Assembly: GCF_000718165.1 (NCBI RefSeq)
Contig: NZ_JOEY01000020.1
Coordinates: 62,001-126,000, forward strand
From: Streptomyces fulvoviolaceus
GTDB lineage: Bacteria; Actinomycetota; Actinomycetes; Streptomycetales; Streptomycetaceae
Length of the DNA: 64,000 nucleotides
Direction: 5' to 3'
Made by a program: the position numbers and the translations under genes. Below the pieces are notes generated by a model, which saw only the letters and a program-made list of their open reading frames with translations, had not been told where the DNA came from and ran no database searches. This document shows, in pieces, positions 24,574-33,692 of the stretch (positions are counted from its first letter, which is position 1; the number at the start of each line of letters is the position of its first letter).

Positions 24574-24954
24574 TCACAGGGTCACGCGGATGCCCACAGT
24601 CCCGTCCAGGCCCCGGCGCAGCCGGCTGCCGAGGAGGGTGAGGCGGCCGAGGACGCCGTACTTGCGGGCGAGGAGCTTGCGATAGTGGGCGGTGGTCTCC
24701 GCGTCGACGATCTCCGCGGTGGCCGGGATCTGGTCGCCCGTCGGGTTGCCCCGCAGGTCGCAGGGGCCGACGAGGACGTCACCGCGTGCCCGGATCCGCT
24801 TCACCTTCCAGGCGTCGGCGGCCGACCAGGCACCGAGCGTGTCGCCGTCACGCACCACCCAGACGGGGGTCGCGACCGGGGTGCCGTTCTTCCGATAGCT
24901 GGTGAGCAGCAGGTACTTCCCCGCACCGAGCCGGTCCAGCGCCTTCTCGTCCAT
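24574..24954 (-). CDS. PPOX-class F420-dependent oxidoreductase
   Basis: 126 residues from ATG 24954 (a GTG/ATG at 24993 would add 13). It is a single split-barrel flavin/F420-binding domain with the family opening LGAGKYLLLTSYRKNGTP, central TPVWVVRDGD and KVKRIRARGDVLVGPCDLRG. Members reduce small substrates with F420H2 or bind it. There are no neighbours in the same operon; it shares a terminator with the secreted hydrolase. Confidence 0.83.
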   Translation of the reverse strand: MDEKALDRLGAGKYLLLTSYRKNGTPVATPVWVVRDGDTLGAWSAADAWKVKRIRARGDVLVGPCDLRGNPTGDQIPATAEIVDAETTAHYRKLLARKYGVLGRLTLLGSRLRRGLDGTVGIRVTL

Positions 24955-25003
24955 ACCGGGGAGTCTATGCAGCGTGGCACCCCCGTCGTACATCCGGCCG
25001 GTC

Positions 25004-26182
25004 TCACTTCAGCGCCGCCGCCATCCGCCGTACCCCCTCCGCGACGATCTCCGGCGTCGTCGCCAGATTCAGGCGTACGTGCCCCGCACCGCCGGTGCCG
25101 AACGGGATCCCCGAGTTGAGTGCCACCCGGCCGCGGCGCAGGAAGCGGTCCGCCGGATCGTCGCCGAGGCCGAGCGCGCGGCAGTCGAGCCAGGCGAAGT
25201 ACGTGGCCTCGCCGGGGCGGTAGGTGATCGCGGGCAGGTGCTCGGCCAGCAGATCGGTGAGCAGACGCCTGTTGTCGTCGAGGCCGGACAGCAGGGCGTC
25301 CAGCCAGGCGGTGCCGTCGCGCAGGGCGGCGGTGTGGGCGATGACGCCGACGTGGCTCGGGCCGTGGCTCACCTCTTCGGGCAGCCGGGCCAGGTCGGCG
25401 GCGGCCGTGGGCCCGGCCACGGCGAGCGCGGCCTTGAGCCCGGCCAGGTTCCAGGCCTTGGAGGCCGACATCAGCGACAGGCCGTTCTCCGCACCCGGCA
25501 CGCTCAGGTACGGCACGAAGTCCACGTCACCGACGACGAGCTGCGCGTGGATCTCGTCGGCGACGACGTGCACGCCGTACCGGTCGGCGAGGCCGGCGAC
25601 GGCGGCCAGTTCGTCGGCGGTGTGCACGGTGCCGGTCGGGTTGTGCGGGCTGCACAGCAGGTAGGCGGCCCGCCGCCCCTGCGCGACGGCCCGCCGGAAG
25701 GCCTCCTCCAGGCGGTCGAGGTCGATGCGCAGGCCGGCGCCGAGCGGGGCTTCGACGACCTGCCGGTCCATGTGCTCCACGAAATGGAAGAACGGCGGAT
25801 ACACCGGCGTGTTCACGACGACGGGATCGCCGGGTCCGGTGACCAGTTTCAGCATCTCGACGACGCCCATCATCACGTCGGGCACGATCGCGGTCCGCTC
25901 CACCGCGAGCCCCTTCCAGCCCCATCGCTCGTCGGCGAAGTCGGCGAGTGCCTCGGCGAAGGCGGAGCCCGCGGGGTAGCCGGTGTCCCCGCGCGCGAGG
26001 GCGTCGGTGACCGCGCGGACGACGGGTTCGGCGAGGGGGACGTCCATCTCGGCGACCCACATCGGCAGGACGTCGTCGGGGTGGGTGCGCCATTTCATGC
26101 TCGTACGACATCGGAGCTGGTCGAGGGTGAGTGCGCGCAGGGGATTCGGTTCACCGGACGATGCGTGCGGGATCCTGGTCAT
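25004..26182 (-). CDS. PatB/MalY-type PLP aminotransferase (cystathionine beta-lyase-like)
   Basis: 392 residues, fold-type I PLP enzyme. Visible marks are [22 protein letters not shown] near the N-terminus (outline only), [19 protein letters not shown] and the Schiff-base lysine motif [10 protein letters not shown]. PatB/MalY proteins cleave C-S bonds of cystathionine or related cysteine conjugates. ATG 26182 fits the family N-terminus; the frame open to 26428 is a shadow. There is no Shine-Dalgarno, but TATCTT ends 9 bases before the ATG, suggesting a leaderless message. It diverges from the DUF3800-like gene with almost no gap. Confidence 0.87.
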   Translation of the reverse strand: MTRIPHASSGEPNPLRALTLDQLRCRTSMKWRTHPDDVLPMWVAEMDVPLAEPVVRAVTDALARGDTGYPAGSAFAEALADFADERWGWKGLAVERTAIVPDVMMGVVEMLKLVTGPGDPVVVNTPVYPPFFHFVEHMDRQVVEAPLGAGLRIDLDRLEEAFRRAVAQGRRAAYLLCSPHNPTGTVHTADELAAVAGLADRYGVHVVADEIHAQLVVGDVDFVPYLSVPGAENGLSLMSASKAWNLAGLKAALAVAGPTAAADLARLPEEVSHGPSHVGVIAHTAALRDGTAWLDALLSGLDDNRRLLTDLLAEHLPAITYRPGEATYFAWLDCRALGLGDDPADRFLRRGRVALNSGIPFGTGGAGHVRLNLATTPEIVAEGVRRMAAALK

Positions 26183-26207
26183 GGGGCACAAGATAGGGGG
26201 CTGTGGT

Positions 26208-27233
26208 GTGACCTGGAATCGTGAGGACGGGGTACGGGGAGCGGGGCCCGCGTCCGCCGGCGGGACCATGGAAGTCGCGTGCGACGAATCGGGTTCGGAC
26301 GGCGAGAACCTGCTCGCCGGGAACACCGATGTGTTCGCGCACGGGAGTGTGCGGCTGTCCGTGGAATCCGCCGCCGGGTGCGTACGGGAAATACGGGACC
26401 GGATTCGCTCGCCCGCGGTGGAGTACAAGGCGAACCAACTGCTGCGGGAGAAACACCGGGCGGTACTGGAATGGTTCCTCGCACCCGCGGGGCCGATCCA
26501 CGGACACGCTCATGTGCTTCTCGTCGAGAAGGCGTTCTTCGTCGTGGACCGGACCGTCGACCTGCTGCTCGACGACCGCTCCGCGGCCCTCGCCCTGTTC
26601 CGCGCGGGACCACTGGTCTTCGGCCGCGAGCGGTGGCGGGAATTCCTCACGGCGAGCAACCAATTGCTGCGGGTGCGAGGCGGCGGGGAGCCGGATGAGT
26701 CCGCCGACGGATTCTTCCGGGCGGTGGACGCCCTGGGGCACACGGAATCCCCGGCGGAGGTGTCGGAAACCCTGGCTCGGCTCGCGGCCGCCCGTCCCGC
26801 CGCCGATGCCTATCGGGCGCGGATCGCGGCCGACGGGTTCTCGCTGATTCCGGTCCTCAATCCGCTGCTGTCAGCCGTCGTCATGACGGCCGCCCACTGG
26901 AGCGCGGGCAGTGAGAGTCCCGTGCAGTTGGTGCACGACCGGCAGAACATGCTGACCCCGGACCGGATCGACTGGATCACGGAGACGGCCCGGCGATCCG
27001 GTGCGCACTTCGGCGGGCTCCGGCTCGTGGAGGCCCGGCTCGATCCTCGTGTCATGCTCGCCGACCTGCTCGCCGGGATCGCCCGCAAGATCTCCTCCGA
27101 CGAGCTGAACGGACACGGCGACGCGACACTGACCGCTCTGCTGCGCCCCTACGTCGGCGCGGCCTCCGTGTGGGGCGACGCGCGCAGCTGGGCGCGGCTC
27201 GGCGCGCCGACCGGGCCGGCCCAACGGAGTTGA
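26208..27233 (+). CDS. DUF3800-like protein
   Basis: About 341 residues from GTG 26208, which has GGGGG about 8 bases upstream; ATG 26268 would start directly at the conserved motif. [11 protein letters not shown] resembles the DESG motif of DUF3800, [11 protein letters not shown] the central motif, and [15 protein letters not shown] the C-terminal LADL.AG motif. The fold is expected to be RNase H-like with acidic metal ligands. DUF3800 genes often occur in mobile or defence settings, but here the neighbours are a PLP enzyme and a protease, and base use matches the surroundings. Biochemical role unknown. Confidence 0.65.
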   Translation: MTWNREDGVRGAGPASAGGTMEVACDESGSDGENLLAGNTDVFAHGSVRLSVESAAGCVREIRDRIRSPAVEYKANQLLREKHRAVLEWFLAPAGPIHGHAHVLLVEKAFFVVDRTVDLLLDDRSAALALFRAGPLVFGRERWREFLTASNQLLRVRGGGEPDESADGFFRAVDALGHTESPAEVSETLARLAAARPAADAYRARIAADGFSLIPVLNPLLSAVVMTAAHWSAGSESPVQLVHDRQNMLTPDRIDWITETARRSGAHFGGLRLVEARLDPRVMLADLLAGIARKISSDELNGHGDATLTALLRPYVGAASVWGDARSWARLGAPTGPAQRS

Positions 27234-27364
27234 CGCACCCCTCGAAGACACGAGATCAGCGGCTGTCGTGAACGCGTCCGCCTCCGGCCACGTATGGGAC
27301 GAGGGCGCTCAACGACCGGAGGGCCCCGCGGTGCACACCGCGCGTTCGGGTTCGGGAGCCATGC

Positions 27365-28741
27365 ATGAGGCACGCACGACGACGGGTCGTCCGGCGAGTG
27401 ACACGGCTGGCGGCCGTCGGCGGACTCCTCCTCGGGGGGACGATGGTCACGCGGGCCGTGGCGAGCGAAACCCCGGGAGACTCCGCCTTGACGCGTACAT
27501 ACGCCCAGGAGGCCGGGGACACGGGCGCAGGACTGGTGTCGCGGCTCGGGACCTCCCGTACGGCGGGCACCTGGATCGGCGCCGGCGGCAAGCCGGTGGT
27601 CGCGGTCACCGACGAGCGGGCGGCAGCCGACGTGCGGCGCGCGGGCGCCGAGGCGAAGGTCGTGGAGCACAGCATGAACGAGCTCAAGTCGGCGACGGCG
27701 ACGCTGCGTTCGGCGCCCAGGGTGGCCGGCACGGCCTGGTCCCTGGACTACACGACCAACCAGGTGGTGGTCCAGGGCGACCGCACGGTCTCCTCGACCG
27801 ACTGGTCCCGGATGACGCAGGTCGCGGACGGCATCGGCGGCTTCGTCCGCATGGAGCGCACCGAAGGCACCTTCCAGACGCGTCTCAACGGCGCACAGCC
27901 GATCCTGTCGACCGCCGGACGCTGTTCGGCGGGCTTCAACGTGACGAACGGCCAGAGCGACTTCATCCTCACGGCCGGGCACTGCGGGCCCACGGGTTCG
28001 GTCTGGTTCGCGGACACCGGAGGCAGCCGGCAGGTCGGCAAGACGATCACGCAGAACTTCCCGGGCAGCGACTTCTCCCTGGTGCAGTACGACAACGGAC
28101 AGGCCGGTGACGGTGCGGGTGTCGTGTCCATCGGTGACGGCAGGGGCGTGCAGATCACCGGCGTGGGCGATCCGTCCGTGGGGCAGCGGGTGTTCCGCAG
28201 CGGCAGTACGAGCGGGCTGCGCGACGGTCAGGTGACGGCGGTCAACGCGACGGTGAACTATCCCGAGGGCACCGTCAGCGGCCTGATCGAGACGAACGTG
28301 TGCGCCGAGCCCGGGGACAGCGGCGGGCCGATGTTCTCCGAGGGGATCGCGCTCGGCGTGACGTCGGGCGGCAGCGGGGACTGCACCCAGGGCGGCACGA
28401 CGTTCTTCCAGCCGGTGACCAAGGCGTTGTCCGAGCTCGGGGTGCAGTTGATCGTGGCGACCCCGGCGGCGGGGGCGTCTCCCTCGCCGACGCCGTCCGC
28501 GTCCTCGACGCAGAGCTCGGTCGCCCCCGGTGCGGCTACGCCGGGAGCGTCGGCGCCGGTGACGGGCGGGGCCGGGGCGCTGGGCACGACACTGCTGGCG
28601 CGGCTCACGGACACCCGAAACATCGGTCCCGGTCTGCTGGTCATCGGGGGCAGTCTGATCGCGCTGGTGGCGACGCGGTACATCCGCGCGGAACAGGATC
28701 GCAAGGCCTACCAGCGCTACTACTCGGCCACGTGGGGCTGA
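27365..28741 (+). CDS. Streptogrisin-like (S1) serine protease with C-terminal membrane anchor
   Basis: 458 residues. A signal peptide precedes an alpha-lytic-protease-type pro-region (to about residue 175). The mature chymotrypsin fold has its triad at His206 (LTAGHC), Asp236 (SDFSLV) and Ser319 (GDSGGP). Unlike soluble streptogrisins it continues into a Ser/Pro/Thr/Ala linker and a hydrophobic segment (LLVIGGSLIALVATRYI) ending in a charged tail, so it should stay on the membrane with the protease outside. GGGAG lies 7 bases before the ATG. Substrate unknown. Confidence 0.9.
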   Translation: MRHARRRVVRRVTRLAAVGGLLLGGTMVTRAVASETPGDSALTRTYAQEAGDTGAGLVSRLGTSRTAGTWIGAGGKPVVAVTDERAAADVRRAGAEAKVVEHSMNELKSATATLRSAPRVAGTAWSLDYTTNQVVVQGDRTVSSTDWSRMTQVADGIGGFVRMERTEGTFQTRLNGAQPILSTAGRCSAGFNVTNGQSDFILTAGHCGPTGSVWFADTGGSRQVGKTITQNFPGSDFSLVQYDNGQAGDGAGVVSIGDGRGVQITGVGDPSVGQRVFRSGSTSGLRDGQVTAVNATVNYPEGTVSGLIETNVCAEPGDSGGPMFSEGIALGVTSGGSGDCTQGGTTFFQPVTKALSELGVQLIVATPAAGASPSPTPSASSTQSSVAPGAATPGASAPVTGGAGALGTTLLARLTDTRNIGPGLLVIGGSLIALVATRYIRAEQDRKAYQRYYSATWG

Positions 28742-28802
28742 GGGGGCGCCCGTCGGATGCGGGGAAGTACGGAACGAGGAGAGGACGGGCTTCAGATGGC
28801 GG

Positions 28803-28955
28803 TCAGGCCGCGGCGGCCCACTCGAGGACGAGCCGCTGGTACTCCTCGCGCTGCTCGACGCTCAGTGTCCCGCCCGATCGGTGCCACAGGGCCCGGATCT
28901 CCTCGTTGACCTCGTCAGCCGATCGATCGGTAGCGGGTTCAACGGTGGTGGACAT
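28803..28955 (-). CDS. Small acidic helical protein, 50 residues
   Basis: Short ORF with typical codon bias, encoding a highly charged helical protein (ADEVNEEIRALWHRSGGTLSVEQREEYQRLV in outline) ending in WAAAA. It has no membrane segment. No Shine-Dalgarno is present, but a TATGCT -10 box ends 7 bases before the ATG, implying a leaderless transcript. It is read convergently with the protease gene. I recognise the style of a conserved Streptomyces small protein but not its function. Confidence 0.6.
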   Translation of the reverse strand: MSTTVEPATDRSADEVNEEIRALWHRSGGTLSVEQREEYQRLVLEWAAAA

Positions 28956-29066
28956 GGTGTGAAGCATACGGCTCCGGAAGTGAAGGGGCTGTGAGTAAGA
29001 ACGAGAAACCGGACATAACGGACCGTGTTGCTGATCACGTCCATCCGCCGGGATCCGTGCTCCGGT

Positions 29067-30227
29067 TCACGCTTCGGCCGCACCCAGGACCAGCACCTGG
29101 ATAGCCAACACAGCAGCTCCGCGGGCCCAGTCGTGGAAGTCGGACACCTTGGTCTCCAGGGCGACGGGCGGCGCCAGCGGATGCCGGTGGAGCCGGACGG
29201 TCTCCGCGACCGCCTTGCCCGCCACGTCCATCAGGCCGACGCCCTCTCCGGCGAGCAGGATCTTCTGGGGCATGGCGAAGTTGGCGATGTGGGCGACGAG
29301 CGTGCCGAGGGCGCGTGCCGCCTCGTCGATGACGCGGGCGGGCATCGACTCGTCGGCGGCGGCGAGTTCGAGGATCTCCTCGTACATCAGGTCACGGCCG
29401 GTGGCGGCCCGGACCTGGTAGCGGATGCTGGAGATGGTCAACAGGGAGACGGCGCTGCCACGTTCGCCGTCGGGAGTGAGCGGGCCGTTGGGGTTGATGA
29501 TCCAGTGGCGGCCGAAGCCCCGGTCCTCCTCGGCGCAGGGCACCCGCTTGCCGCCCAGGACGAGGCCGTAGCCGATGCCGGCGCCGATGGTCAGGACCAC
29601 GAAGCGGTCGAGGCCGCGGCCGGCGCCGAACCAGGTCTCGGCCTCGACGAGTGCGGCTACGTCGTTCTCGACGACCACCGGCAACCCCGTGCGCACCTCG
29701 ACGAGTTCGGCCAGCGGGACGTCCCGCCAGCGCAGGAACGGGGACTCGCCGACCACGGCACGGTCCTGGACCAGGCCGCCGACCCCGATGCCGATGCCGG
29801 CGAGGCGCGGATGGTCGTGGGCGAGCTCGGCCGTCATCTCCGCGAGCAGGTCGGCGACTTCGGCGGGGTCGTGGGTGGTGAGCGGCCGGTCGTGGCGGGC
29901 GACGATCTCGCTTCTGAGGGTGGTGACGACGCCGTAGACCATGTCTTCGGTGATCTTGAAGCCGATGAAGGCGCGGGACTCGGCGACGACGTCCAGCGGC
30001 TGTGACGGGCGGCCCTGGCGCACTTCCGCCGGGGTGCCCGCCTCGGGGACCTCGATCAGCAGGCCCGACTCGATCAGCGGTTTGGTCAGCCTGGTGAGGC
30101 TGCCGGCGGAGAGGTTCAGCCGTCGGGCGATTTCGGTGCGCGACAGCGGGCCGTGGACGAGCACCTCGATCGCCACGGAGCGTTCACCCGGGCTCAGGGG
30201 AAGCCAGCTGGCGGCAACTGCGGTCAT
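29067..30227 (-). CDS. ROK-family transcriptional repressor
   Basis: 386 residues. An N-terminal winged helix (VLVHGPLSRTEIARRLNLSAGSLTRL) is followed by a ROK domain (GIGIGVGGLVQ, VVENDVAALVEAE, TIGAGIGYGLVL). The usual ROK zinc signature (GH..., C.CG..GC.E) is replaced by GFGRHWIINPNGP...GERGSAVSL, with no zinc cysteines, so it is probably a pure sugar-sensing repressor rather than a kinase. GGGGGAGA precedes the ATG. It diverges from the sugar ABC operon at 30396 and very likely controls it. Confidence 0.88.
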   Translation of the reverse strand: MTAVAASWLPLSPGERSVAIEVLVHGPLSRTEIARRLNLSAGSLTRLTKPLIESGLLIEVPEAGTPAEVRQGRPSQPLDVVAESRAFIGFKITEDMVYGVVTTLRSEIVARHDRPLTTHDPAEVADLLAEMTAELAHDHPRLAGIGIGVGGLVQDRAVVGESPFLRWRDVPLAELVEVRTGLPVVVENDVAALVEAETWFGAGRGLDRFVVLTIGAGIGYGLVLGGKRVPCAEEDRGFGRHWIINPNGPLTPDGERGSAVSLLTISSIRYQVRAATGRDLMYEEILELAAADESMPARVIDEAARALGTLVAHIANFAMPQKILLAGEGVGLMDVAGKAVAETVRLHRHPLAPPVALETKVSDFHDWARGAAVLAIQVLVLGAAEA

Positions 30228-30248
30228 GAAGGTCAGTCTCCCCCACCA

Positions 30249-30358
30249 CTTTTTTTCACAGTAAAAGCAACATGACCATTCTAGGACCCCGAACCCGTCC
30301 TGGAAAAGATGTTGTCACGACCCTTGACGCCTGGATTCTTTCGCCACAAAAGTAAGTG
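30249..30358. promoter_or_regulatory. Divergent promoter/operator region, ROK gene and ABC operon
   Basis: CTTTT (30249-30253) and AAAAG (30263-30267) are inverted around 9 bases; a second CTTT (30338-30341) and AAAG (30349-30352) are inverted around 7 bases. T-rich/A-rich arms of this kind are typical ROK operators. TTGACG at 30324-30329 and AAAAGT at 30348-30353, 18 bases apart, form a possible promoter for the ABC operon, overlapped by the second operator. Confidence 0.5.
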
Positions 30359-30395
30359 ACCGAGGACGAGCCGCCGCGGACAAGGGAGTCTCCCG

Positions 30396-31361
30396 ATGAC
30401 CATCGCCTCCAGCAGCCCTCCGTCGCGTCTGCCGCTGGGCAGCGCAGAGGGTGGCCTGACCAAGTCGAGGACGGACCGGCGAGGGGCAGGTGAGAGCCGG
30501 GGCGACGGGCGTCTGGCCGCGGTGTTCATCGCGCCGGCCCTGCTGGGTTTCGTGGTCTTCCTGCTCTGGCCGACACTGCGGGGCATCTATCTGAGCTTCA
30601 CCCGCTTCAACCTGCTCACCCCGGCCGAGTGGGTCGGCTTCGACAACTACGTCCGCATGGTCCACGACCCGATCTTCTGGAACTCCCTCAAGGTCACAGT
30701 CGTGTACGTGATCATCAACATCGGGGTGCAGACGGTCGCGGCGCTGGCGGTCGCCGTGCTGCTGCAGCGGCTGACGCAGTCGGCAGTGCTGCGCGGGGTC
30801 GTGCTCACGCCGTATCTGATGTCCAACGTCGTCGCCGGCATCGTCTGGCTCTGGATCCTGGACACCCAGCTCGGCATCGGCAACGAGATCATCGCAGGGC
30901 TCGGCTTCGACCGCATCCCGTTCCTGGCCGACGAGACCTGGGCGATCCCGACGATCGCCTTGATCAATGTGTGGCGGCACATCGGCTACACCGCGCTGCT
31001 GCTGTTCGCCGGTCTGCAGGCCATCCCGAACGACATGTACGAGGCGGCGAAGGTGGACGGCGCGAGCGAGTGGCGGATGTTCTGGCGGATCACGATGCCG
31101 CTGCTGCGTCCGGTCCTCGCGGTCGTACTGATCATGACGGTGATCGGTTCGTTCCAGGTGTTCGACACGGTCGCCGTGACCACCAGGGGCGGCCCGGCGG
31201 ACGCCACCAACGTCCTGCAGTACTACATCTACGGCGCCGCCTTCGGCCGCTTCCAGTTCGGCTACGCCTCCGCGATGTCGGTCGCCCTGCTCGTCGTGCT
31301 CAGCGCGATCACCTTCGTCCAGTACCGGCTCACCCGAGCCGGTCAGACCGACCTCGGCTGA
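30396..31361 (+). CDS. Sugar ABC transporter permease (MalF type)
   Basis: 321 residues with a polar N-terminus of about 40 residues and six membrane helices. The EAA loop is DMYEAAKVDGASEWRMFWRITMP. AAGGGAG lies upstream of the ATG. It is the first gene of a CUT1 operon ordered permease, permease, binding protein, dehydrogenase; the ATPase is absent and presumably shared. It diverges from the ROK repressor. Confidence 0.93.
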   Translation: MTIASSSPPSRLPLGSAEGGLTKSRTDRRGAGESRGDGRLAAVFIAPALLGFVVFLLWPTLRGIYLSFTRFNLLTPAEWVGFDNYVRMVHDPIFWNSLKVTVVYVIINIGVQTVAALAVAVLLQRLTQSAVLRGVVLTPYLMSNVVAGIVWLWILDTQLGIGNEIIAGLGFDRIPFLADETWAIPTIALINVWRHIGYTALLLFAGLQAIPNDMYEAAKVDGASEWRMFWRITMPLLRPVLAVVLIMTVIGSFQVFDTVAVTTRGGPADATNVLQYYIYGAAFGRFQFGYASAMSVALLVVLSAITFVQYRLTRAGQTDLG

Positions 31362-31376
31362 ACGGGAGGAGTCGAC

Positions 31377-32306
31377 ATGGCTGCTGTAGCTGCCCCGACG
31401 ACGCAGACCACCGACATACGGCCCGCCAGGCGCCGCCTCTCCCCCGGGCGGATCGTGGCCTGGGCGGTGATGGCCGCGATCGTGCTCGTCACCCTGTTGC
31501 CGTTCTACTGGATCCTGCGCACCGCGCTGTCCACCAACTCCGGACTCGCGGCGAGCCCAGGTGATCCCTTGCCGGTCGACATGACCGCGGGCGGTTTCGA
31601 GCGAGCGCTCGGTCTCCAGTCGACCAAGGAGGCGATCGCCCAGGGCGGTGCGGGCGGCGGGCTGAAGTTCTGGCGCTACCTGCTCAATTCGGTGGTCGTT
31701 TCGACCATCGTCACCGTCTGCCAGATCTTCTTCTCCGCCATGGCCGCGTACGCCTTCGCACGGCTGCGCTGGCGCGGCCGGGACAAGGTGTTCGCCCTGT
31801 TCCTCGCCGGTCTGATGGTGCCGACCATCTTCACCCTGCTGCCGAACTTCGTGCTCATCAAGGAACTCGGCCTGGTGGACTCCCTGTTGGGGATCGCCCT
31901 GCCGACGATGTTCATGACGCCGTTCGCGGTGTTCTTCCTCCGGCAGTTCTTCATGAACATCCCGAGGGAGGTCGAGGAGGCGGCGCTGCTCGACGGCGCC
32001 GGGAAGGTGCGGATCTTCTTCCGGGTGCTGCTGCCGATGGCGTCCACGCCGGTCCTGACCCTGGCGGTGCTGACGTACATCACGTCCTGGAACGACTACT
32101 TCTGGCCGCTGATGGTGTCCTACAGCGACACCTCGCGCGTGCTCACGGTGGCGCTGGCCATCTTCCGGGCGCAGACCCCGCAGACCGGCACCGACTGGTC
32201 GGGCCTGATGGCGGCGACGCTCATCGCGGCCCTGCCCATGCTCGTGCTCTTCGGGTTCTTCGCGCGCCGCATCGTCAGCACCATCAGCTTCACCGGCATC
32301 AAGTAA
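31377..32306 (+). CDS. Sugar ABC transporter permease (MalG type)
   Basis: 309 residues and six membrane helices. The EAA loop is EVEEAALLDGAGKVRIFFRVLLP and the C-terminus is the family-typical VSTISFTGIK. GGGAGGAG precedes the ATG, 15 bases after the previous stop. It partners the preceding permease. Confidence 0.93.
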   Translation: MAAVAAPTTQTTDIRPARRRLSPGRIVAWAVMAAIVLVTLLPFYWILRTALSTNSGLAASPGDPLPVDMTAGGFERALGLQSTKEAIAQGGAGGGLKFWRYLLNSVVVSTIVTVCQIFFSAMAAYAFARLRWRGRDKVFALFLAGLMVPTIFTLLPNFVLIKELGLVDSLLGIALPTMFMTPFAVFFLRQFFMNIPREVEEAALLDGAGKVRIFFRVLLPMASTPVLTLAVLTYITSWNDYFWPLMVSYSDTSRVLTVALAIFRAQTPQTGTDWSGLMAATLIAALPMLVLFGFFARRIVSTISFTGIK

Positions 32307-32316
32307 GGGGACGGAC

Positions 32317-33666
32317 ATGCGGATTCGTATGCGTACGGTCACCGCGCTGACCGGGGCGCTCGCGCTGTCCCTGGTGAGCGGCTGCGCCCAGGGCGGGGGT
32401 GCCGGGTCGTCGGCGAACACAGTGACGTACTGGCTGTGGGACGCCAACCAGCTGCCCGCCTACGAGGCGTGCGCGAAGGACTTCGCGCAGCAGAACCCCG
32501 GGCTGAAGGTGAAGATCACCCAGTTGGGCTGGGACGACTACTGGACCAAGCTCACCGCGAGCTTCATCGCCGGGACCGAGCCTGACGTGTTCACGGACCA
32601 CATCCAGAAGTTCGGCCAGTTCGCCGATCTGAAGGTCCTCGAACCACTGGATGACCTGGGCATCGACGACGCGAACTACCAGCCGGGGCTCGGCGCCAAC
32701 TGGATGGGCCAGGACGGCCACCGCTACGGCGCCCCCAAGGACTGGGACACCGTCGCCCTCTTCTACAACCGCAAGATGGCGAAGGACGCGGGCCTCACCG
32801 CCGAGCAGCTCAACAACCTGTCCTGGAACCCGAAGGACGGCGGCACCTTCGAGAAGGCGATCGCGCACCTCACGGTGGACAACAAGGGCAGGCGGGGCGA
32901 CGAGCCGGGCTTCGACAAGAACAACGTCAAGGTGTACGGCCTCGCCACCAACGGCGGCGGGGACGGCGACGGCCAGACCCAGTGGAGCACCTTCACCGCC
33001 TCCGCCGGCTGGACCTACACGGACCAGAAGCGCTGGGGCACGAAGTACCAGTACGACAGCAAGACCTTCCAGTCGGTCATCAAGTGGTACTTCGGGATGG
33101 CGAACAAGGGCTACATGGTGCCCTTCACCGACTACAACTCCCAGTCCAACCAGGCCAACACCCAGGTGGCCGCGGGCAAGGCGGCCTCCGCCTTCGACGG
33201 GGCGTGGATGATCTCGTCGTACGCCGGCTTCAAGGGCATGGACATGGACACCGCCGTCACGCCCGCCGGCCCGACCGGCAAGCGCGCCACGATGATGAAC
33301 GGCCTCGCCGACTCGATCACCAAGAACGCCGACAACAAGGCGGGCGCGAAGAAGTGGGTCGAGTACCTGGCCTCGAACGAGTGCCAGAAGACGGTGGGCA
33401 GTTACGGGATCGTCTTCCCGGCCACACCCGACGGCACGAAGGCCGCGGTGGCGGCGTACAAGAAGAAGGGCCTCGACGTCAGCGCGTTCACCGAACCGGT
33501 CGCCGACAAGAAGGACTTCACGACCTTCTCCTATCCGATCACCAACTACGCGGCCGACGTGTACGCGCTGATGCACCCGGCCATGCAGGACATCTTCGGC
33601 AACGGGAAGTCCGTGACCGGCCTCGACCAGACCAACAGCCAGATCAACCTGATCCTCGACCAGTGA
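32317..33666 (+). CDS. Sugar ABC transporter substrate-binding lipoprotein
   Basis: 449 residues. The signal peptide ends in lipobox LVSGC with Cys23. The body is a family-1 solute-binding protein (VTYWLWDANQLPAYEACAKDF, TEPDVFTDH, APKDWDTVALFYNRKMA). AAGGGGA precedes the ATG and only 10 bases separate it from the permease gene. The sugar is unknown; the following Gfo/Idh enzyme suggests an inositol- or deoxysugar-like compound, which is inference. Confidence 0.93.
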   Translation: MRIRMRTVTALTGALALSLVSGCAQGGGAGSSANTVTYWLWDANQLPAYEACAKDFAQQNPGLKVKITQLGWDDYWTKLTASFIAGTEPDVFTDHIQKFGQFADLKVLEPLDDLGIDDANYQPGLGANWMGQDGHRYGAPKDWDTVALFYNRKMAKDAGLTAEQLNNLSWNPKDGGTFEKAIAHLTVDNKGRRGDEPGFDKNNVKVYGLATNGGGDGDGQTQWSTFTASAGWTYTDQKRWGTKYQYDSKTFQSVIKWYFGMANKGYMVPFTDYNSQSNQANTQVAAGKAASAFDGAWMISSYAGFKGMDMDTAVTPAGPTGKRATMMNGLADSITKNADNKAGAKKWVEYLASNECQKTVGSYGIVFPATPDGTKAAVAAYKKKGLDVSAFTEPVADKKDFTTFSYPITNYAADVYALMHPAMQDIFGNGKSVTGLDQTNSQINLILDQ

Positions 33667-33692
33667 AGCAACCAGTGAAGGGCACGCCATCC

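Noticed and set aside
29067..30227. Sugar kinase (glucokinase)
   Set aside because: The N-terminal winged helix and the loss of the zinc signature indicate a ROK repressor.
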